From Nocardia mexicana NBRC 108244 (GTDB lineage Bacteria; Actinomycetota; Actinomycetes; Mycobacteriales; Mycobacteriaceae), in contig NZ_BDBV01000001.1 of NCBI RefSeq assembly GCF_001613165.1, forward strand, positions 1-64,000: a stretch of DNA of 64,000 nt, read 5' to 3'. Below the pieces are notes generated by a model, which saw only the letters and a list, made by a program, of their open reading frames with translations, did no database searches and was not told the DNA's origin. The position numbers and the translations under genes are program-made. Shown piece after piece: positions 60,393 to 64,000 of this stretch. The first letter of the stretch is position 1. Every line of letters starts with the position of its first letter.

Positions 60393-61700
60393 ATGCCCGC
60401 CGCCTTGACGCGCAGAGGGTTGCTGCGTTCGGCCGGTCTCGGCGTGGCCGCACTCACCGCCGCCTGCACCGGCTTCACCACCAGCGGCGCGGGCGGAATG
60501 GTGTTCCTGTCCACCCAGTTCCGGCCCGCCGACGAGGCCGAGCGATTCCGGTCGCTGCTGGGCCGGACGGCGCCCGGCGTCAGCTACGTGACCATCGAGG
60601 AGAGCCCGTTCGCGGGCCAGGTGCGCACCCAGGTCGATGCCGGGGCCACGAAGATCGGCCTGCTCGGCGGGCTGCACGGCGATCTCGCGCCGCTGGCCGA
60701 CGACGGGTACGTGGAGGATCTGACCGGACTGCTCGCCGACCTCGGCGCGCGCGGCTGGTCCGCCGACTATCTGCGACTCGCGCGGGCCGGGACCGACCGC
60801 ACCTGGTACATCCCTTGGGCGACAGCGAGTTACCTGCTCGCCGCGCACGCCGAGGCGCTCGCGCACCTGCCGTCCGGCGCGGATGCGAACGCGCTGACCT
60901 ACGACCAGTTCCTCGACTGGGCGATCGCCGCCCGCCGCGCCAACGGCAACCGCCCGATGCTCGGCCTGCCCGCCGGTCCGAAGGGGCTGCTGCACCGGTT
61001 CGTACAGGGATTTCTGCTGCCCTCGTTCACCGGCGGACAGATCACCACGTTCCGCTCCCCCGAGGCCGTGACGGCCTGGCAGTACTTCCGCGAGCTGTGG
61101 GCCAACTGCGCGTCGTCGAGCACCGGCTACGACTTCATGCAGGACGCGCTGGAGGGCGGCGAGGTGCGGATGGCGTGGGACCACGTGGTCCGGCTGGCCC
61201 AGGCCCCCGCCCGCGAGCCGCAGGACTGGCGCATGCTGCCCGCGCCCCGCGGCCCGCGCGGGCTCGGCTACATGGCCGTGGTGACCGGGCTCGCCGTGCC
61301 CAAGCACAGCCCGGATCCCGGGCTGGCCCAGCGCACCATCTCGACCCTCACCGATCCGTCCACGCAGATCGAACTGCTGCGCTCGAACGGCTTCTTCCCG
61401 TCGATCGACACGGCGATCCCCGACGATCTGCCCCCGGCCGCCCGGCTCGAGGCCGACGCGCTGCGCCGCCAGCAGCGGGCGCCGGATGCCCTGCTGTCGC
61501 TGCCTCCGGTCGGACTCGGCAAACGCGAAGGCGAGGTGAGCAAGGTGTTCCAGGACAGTTTCCGCGCGATCGTGCTGGGCGGGGCCGACATTCGGGCCAC
61601 GCTGGACCAGCAGGCCGGGGTGCTGCAGGGCATCCTCGACGAACTGCGGGTGCCGTGCTGGGCCCCCGACCCCGCCGCCGACCTGTGCCGGGTGGGGTGA
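60393..61700 (+). CDS. Extracellular sugar-type substrate-binding lipoprotein (family 1)
   Basis: A 435-residue binding protein from the ATG at 60393, which has AGGGAG at a good distance; an ATG 27 bp earlier is possible. The N-terminus TRRGLLRSAGLGVAALTAAC combines a twin-arginine motif and a lipobox (LTAAC). The core carries VFLSTQFRPADEAERFRSLL, DDGYVEDLTGLLADLGARGW and RAGTDRTWYIPWATASYLLA, as in CUT1 sugar-binding proteins. A QIELLRSNGFFPSIDTAIPD stretch near the C-terminus is typical of the family. Two permease genes and an ATPase gene follow, so the system is complete. The sugar cannot be named. Confidence 0.88.
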   Translation: MPAALTRRGLLRSAGLGVAALTAACTGFTTSGAGGMVFLSTQFRPADEAERFRSLLGRTAPGVSYVTIEESPFAGQVRTQVDAGATKIGLLGGLHGDLAPLADDGYVEDLTGLLADLGARGWSADYLRLARAGTDRTWYIPWATASYLLAAHAEALAHLPSGADANALTYDQFLDWAIAARRANGNRPMLGLPAGPKGLLHRFVQGFLLPSFTGGQITTFRSPEAVTAWQYFRELWANCASSSTGYDFMQDALEGGEVRMAWDHVVRLAQAPAREPQDWRMLPAPRGPRGLGYMAVVTGLAVPKHSPDPGLAQRTISTLTDPSTQIELLRSNGFFPSIDTAIPDDLPPAARLEADALRRQQRAPDALLSLPPVGLGKREGEVSKVFQDSFRAIVLGGADIRATLDQQAGVLQGILDELRVPCWAPDPAADLCRVG

Positions 61701-61702
61701 AA

Positions 61703-62557
61703 ATGGCTGCGACACAGCGTGGGCTGCGATCTCCGTGGGTGCTGTTGCTGCCCTCCATCGTGCTGCTGGCCGCGCTGTTCGGCTGGCCGCTGGTGCAGGC
61801 CGTGCTGGCGGCGTTCCGCGACGATCACGGCTTCACGCTCGCACATTGGCACCGGCTGTTCGATGATCCGTATTTCTTTACGGCGCTGCGCAATACGCTG
61901 CTGTTGATCGTGATCGTGGTGCCGATCCAGCTGGTGCTGGCCATCGGCATGGCGCTGCTGCTGCAGGCGCGGCCGCGGTTCGCCGGTACGCACTTCTATC
62001 TGTGGTGTGTGCCGCTCGCGGTGTCCGAGCTGGCGGCCGGGCTGGTGTGGCTGTCGGTGTTCGGCAATCGCGGCTATCTGAACTCGCTGCTGGTGTGGCT
62101 CGGGCTGTCCGAGGACGGCGTGCAGTGGCTGGGATATCAGCACACCGGCACCATGCTGCTGGCCGTGGTGGTCGCCGAGATCTGGCGCGCGACCTCCCTG
62201 GTGTTCGTGATCGTCATCGCCGGGGTGCAGCTGATTCCGCGCGACTTCGACGAGGCCGCACAGGTATTCGGGGCGAGCCTGTGGCAGCGGCTGCGGCATG
62301 TGACCCTGCCGCTGCTCGGGCCCAGCCTGCAGGTGGCGCTGATCCTGCGCACCATCCTGGCGCTACAGGCCTTCGCGGTCGCGCAGGCGCTCACCGGCCG
62401 CGATTTCCCGCTGCTGGTCGGCGAGACCTACCAGTGGTACTCGAATCTGCAGAACCCCGCGGTGGCGAGCTGCGTATCGCTTGTGGTGCTGGTGATTTCG
62501 ATCGGTACGGCGGTGCTCTACCTCCGGACCGTGCGGGATCCGGAGGGCGCGCGATGA
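61703..62557 (+). CDS. ABC sugar-type permease, first subunit (MalF-like)
   Basis: A 284-residue permease with six transmembrane helices, starting with SPWVLLLPSIVLLAALFGWP. The cytoplasmic EAA loop is RDFDEAAQVFGASLWQRLRH followed by VTLPLLGPSLQVALI. It starts two bases after the binding-protein stop and precedes a second permease by 19 bp. Together they form the membrane heterodimer of a CUT1-type importer. Confidence 0.92.
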   Translation: MAATQRGLRSPWVLLLPSIVLLAALFGWPLVQAVLAAFRDDHGFTLAHWHRLFDDPYFFTALRNTLLLIVIVVPIQLVLAIGMALLLQARPRFAGTHFYLWCVPLAVSELAAGLVWLSVFGNRGYLNSLLVWLGLSEDGVQWLGYQHTGTMLLAVVVAEIWRATSLVFVIVIAGVQLIPRDFDEAAQVFGASLWQRLRHVTLPLLGPSLQVALILRTILALQAFAVAQALTGRDFPLLVGETYQWYSNLQNPAVASCVSLVVLVISIGTAVLYLRTVRDPEGAR

Positions 62558-62576
62558 GCGAGGAGGGCGTGCTCCG

Positions 62577-63470
62577 GTGAGTGAATCAGCAACGACCACG
62601 ACGGCTTCCGGTCCCGAGGCCGCACGCTCCGACCTCCCTCCGATCGACCGAGCCCCGCTGCGTCGGCGCCGATGGCGTTCGGCCGGTGTGCAATTCGCCT
62701 GCCTGACCATCACTCTCTTCATGGCTGTGCCCATCGTGCTCATCGCCCTGGCCGCCGTCTCGTCGCGCGACGATCTCAACCGCTTTCCGAAGCCGCTGCT
62801 GCCCGGCGACCTCTCCACCGAAACGCTGTCGTCCTTCTTCCACGCCACCGGAACCGTTCCGGCCCTGGGAAATTCGGTGCTCGTCGGCCTCTACACCGTG
62901 TTCTGGTCGCTGGTCGTGGGCGCGCCGGCGGGATATGCCCTGGCGCGCTACGCCTTTCGCGGCCAGGATGCCTACCGGGTGTTCGTCCTGCTCGTGCGCG
63001 CCCTGCCGATCGTGGTGCTGTCGGTGCCGCTGGCGACGATGTTCCTGCATCTGCACATCGACGACACGGTGCTGGCGGTGACGCTCGTGCATACGGTGCT
63101 GGCGCTGCCGACCACCGTGCTCATCACCGCCAGTATCTTCGTCGCGGTGCCCGCCGATCTGGAGGAGGCGGCCCGGGTATTCGGCTGCACCCGCTGGCAG
63201 GCCGCGCGCAGAGTCGTTGTGCCGCTCGCGCTTCCGGGCCTCGCGGCGTCGTCGATCTTCACCTTCGTGCTGTCGTGGAACGAGATCCTCGGCGCGACCA
63301 TCGTGACGCTCGGCCACCGCACCCTGCCGGCCCAGGTGCTCACCGCGCTCGCCGAGGCGTCCACGCCGTACCGGTTCGCGGGCGGTTTCGCGCTGATCAT
63401 TCCGGCGCTGCTGTTCATTCTCGTGATGCGGCGCTATCTGGTGAACATGTGGGGAACGACGTTGCGATGA
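62577..63470 (+). CDS. ABC sugar-type permease, second subunit (MalG-like)
   Basis: A 297-residue permease starting at the GTG at 62577, with GAGGAGG upstream. After a cytosolic N-terminal stretch, helix 1 is ACLTITLFMAVPIVLIALAA. The EAA loop is ADLEEAARVFGCTRWQAARR followed by VVVPLALPGLAASSIFTF. The C-terminus FILVMRRYLVNMWGTTLR is typical of MalG-like subunits. It is followed 12 bp later by the ATPase gene. Confidence 0.92.
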   Translation: MSESATTTTASGPEAARSDLPPIDRAPLRRRRWRSAGVQFACLTITLFMAVPIVLIALAAVSSRDDLNRFPKPLLPGDLSTETLSSFFHATGTVPALGNSVLVGLYTVFWSLVVGAPAGYALARYAFRGQDAYRVFVLLVRALPIVVLSVPLATMFLHLHIDDTVLAVTLVHTVLALPTTVLITASIFVAVPADLEEAARVFGCTRWQAARRVVVPLALPGLAASSIFTFVLSWNEILGATIVTLGHRTLPAQVLTALAEASTPYRFAGGFALIIPALLFILVMRRYLVNMWGTTLR

Positions 63471-63482
63471 CAGAGGTGTGCG

Positions 63483-64000
63483 ATGGCTGAGGTGATCCTG
63501 CGCGAGCTGGTGAAGACCTATCCCGGTGGCACCGCGCGCGCCACCGACGAGGTCTCGCTGACCGTCGGCGACGGCGAGTTCATGGTGCTGCTGGGGCCTT
63601 CCGGCTGCGGCAAGACGACGCTGCTGCGCATGATCGCCGGGCTGGACCTGCCCGACTCCGGGCAGATCGTGATCGGCGGCCGCGACGTCACCTACCTCGA
63701 ACCCCGCAGGCGCAACCTGTCGATGGTGTTCCAGTCCTACGCGGTCTTTCCCAACAAGAAGGTCTCCGAGAACATCGGTTTCGGCCTGCGCGTGCACGGC
63801 GTGCCCGCCGACGAGATCCGGCGCAAGGTCGCGTGGGCCGCGGACCTGCTGCAGCTGACGCCCTACCTCGACCGCTACCCGGCGAAACTGTCGGGCGGGC
63901 AGCGCCAGCGGGTCGCGGTGGCCCGGGCCATCGTCATGGACGCCGACGTGCTGCTCATGGACGAACCGCTGTCCAATCTGGATGCGCTGCTGCGCCTGTC
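63483..64000 (+). CDS. ABC sugar-type ATPase (MsmK/UgpC-like), truncated by the window end
   Basis: The frame opens at the ATG at 63483 and runs off the right edge after about 172 codons. Visible motifs are Walker A VLLGPSGCGKTTLLRMIAGL, the Q-loop SMVFQSYAVFPNKKVSENIG, the signature KLSGGQRQRVAVARAIVMDA and Walker B VLLMDEPLSNLDALLR. The C-terminal OB-fold regulatory domain of MsmK/UgpC-type subunits would lie outside. It completes the importer begun at 60393. Confidence 0.93.
   Translation, partial: MAEVILRELVKTYPGGTARATDEVSLTVGDGEFMVLLGPSGCGKTTLLRMIAGLDLPDSGQIVIGGRDVTYLEPRRRNLSMVFQSYAVFPNKKVSENIGFGLRVHGVPADEIRRKVAWAADLLQLTPYLDRYPAKLSGGQRQRVAVARAIVMDADVLLMDEPLSNLDALLRL

Overview
The window is high-GC, gene-dense actinobacterial DNA. 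GTG and TTG starts, 4-bp stop/start overlaps, a DUF222 (13E12-type) gene, a DUF574 methyltransferase, PucR and AldR-like regulators and a hopanoid locus all fit a Nocardia-like member of the Mycobacteriales. Genus level is an inference; no rRNA or tRNA gene was seen.

Layout. (1) 1-473: 5' part of a DUF222 gene cut by the window edge. (2) 662-9463, minus strand: one eight-gene operon. It starts with a full dpgA-B-C-D set (malonyl-CoA to 3,5-dihydroxyphenylglyoxylate), then a thiamine-diphosphate enzyme in place of the usual aminotransferase, a SrpA-type catalase-like haem protein, a cytochrome b561 and an exporter. (3) 9989-24852: mostly housekeeping or regulatory genes: DUF574 methyltransferase, PAS-GGDEF protein, a 49-bp tandem-repeat array, a HAD phosphatase/mannitol dehydrogenase pair, a PaaK-like gene broken by a single-base frameshift, DHFR, a two-component system divergent from a secreted glycosidase and a nuclease-fold protein, and a drug-type MFS/TetR pair with clear operators. 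(4) 25106-30762: a small ORF, DUF3159/DUF202 membrane proteins, an alkylsulfatase, a secreted CBM-like protein, and a MerR/metallo-beta-lactamase pair.

(5) 30763-42287: the most striking region. A PsuG-type C-glycosidase, a HAD phosphatase, a uracil phosphoribosyltransferase-like protein, a single-module A-Ox-T-TE NRPS of the indigoidine synthetase type, a tautomerase-fold protein, an MFS exporter and a DUF4243/questin-oxidase-like protein run on one strand. They are followed by a nitroreductase and faced by a divergent flavin monooxygenase. This gene set matches the minimycin/indigoidine (C-nucleoside/blue pigment) locus type, with the phosphatase and DUF4243 parts as separate genes and extra redox genes added.

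(6) 42303-46194: a 124-bp palindrome, two orphan substrate-binding lipoproteins, cysteine dioxygenase and a rhodanese. (7) 46396-49985: AsnC/Lrp regulator, small secreted repeat protein, alanine dehydrogenase with a double inverted repeat upstream, PucR regulator. (8) 50090-58915: hopanoid operon hpnC-D-E, polyprenyl synthase, shc, hpnG fused to an IspH remnant, and hpnH. (9) 59004-64000: a polytopic membrane protein and a sugar-type ABC importer whose ATPase gene is cut by the window end.

Working model: the window holds three lipid or secondary-metabolite loci (dihydroxyphenylglyoxylate-derived resorcinol, indigoidine/minimycin-type C-nucleoside, hopanoids). The first two each carry their own CynX-type MFS exporter. 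Product assignments are inferred from gene content, not shown by the sequence.
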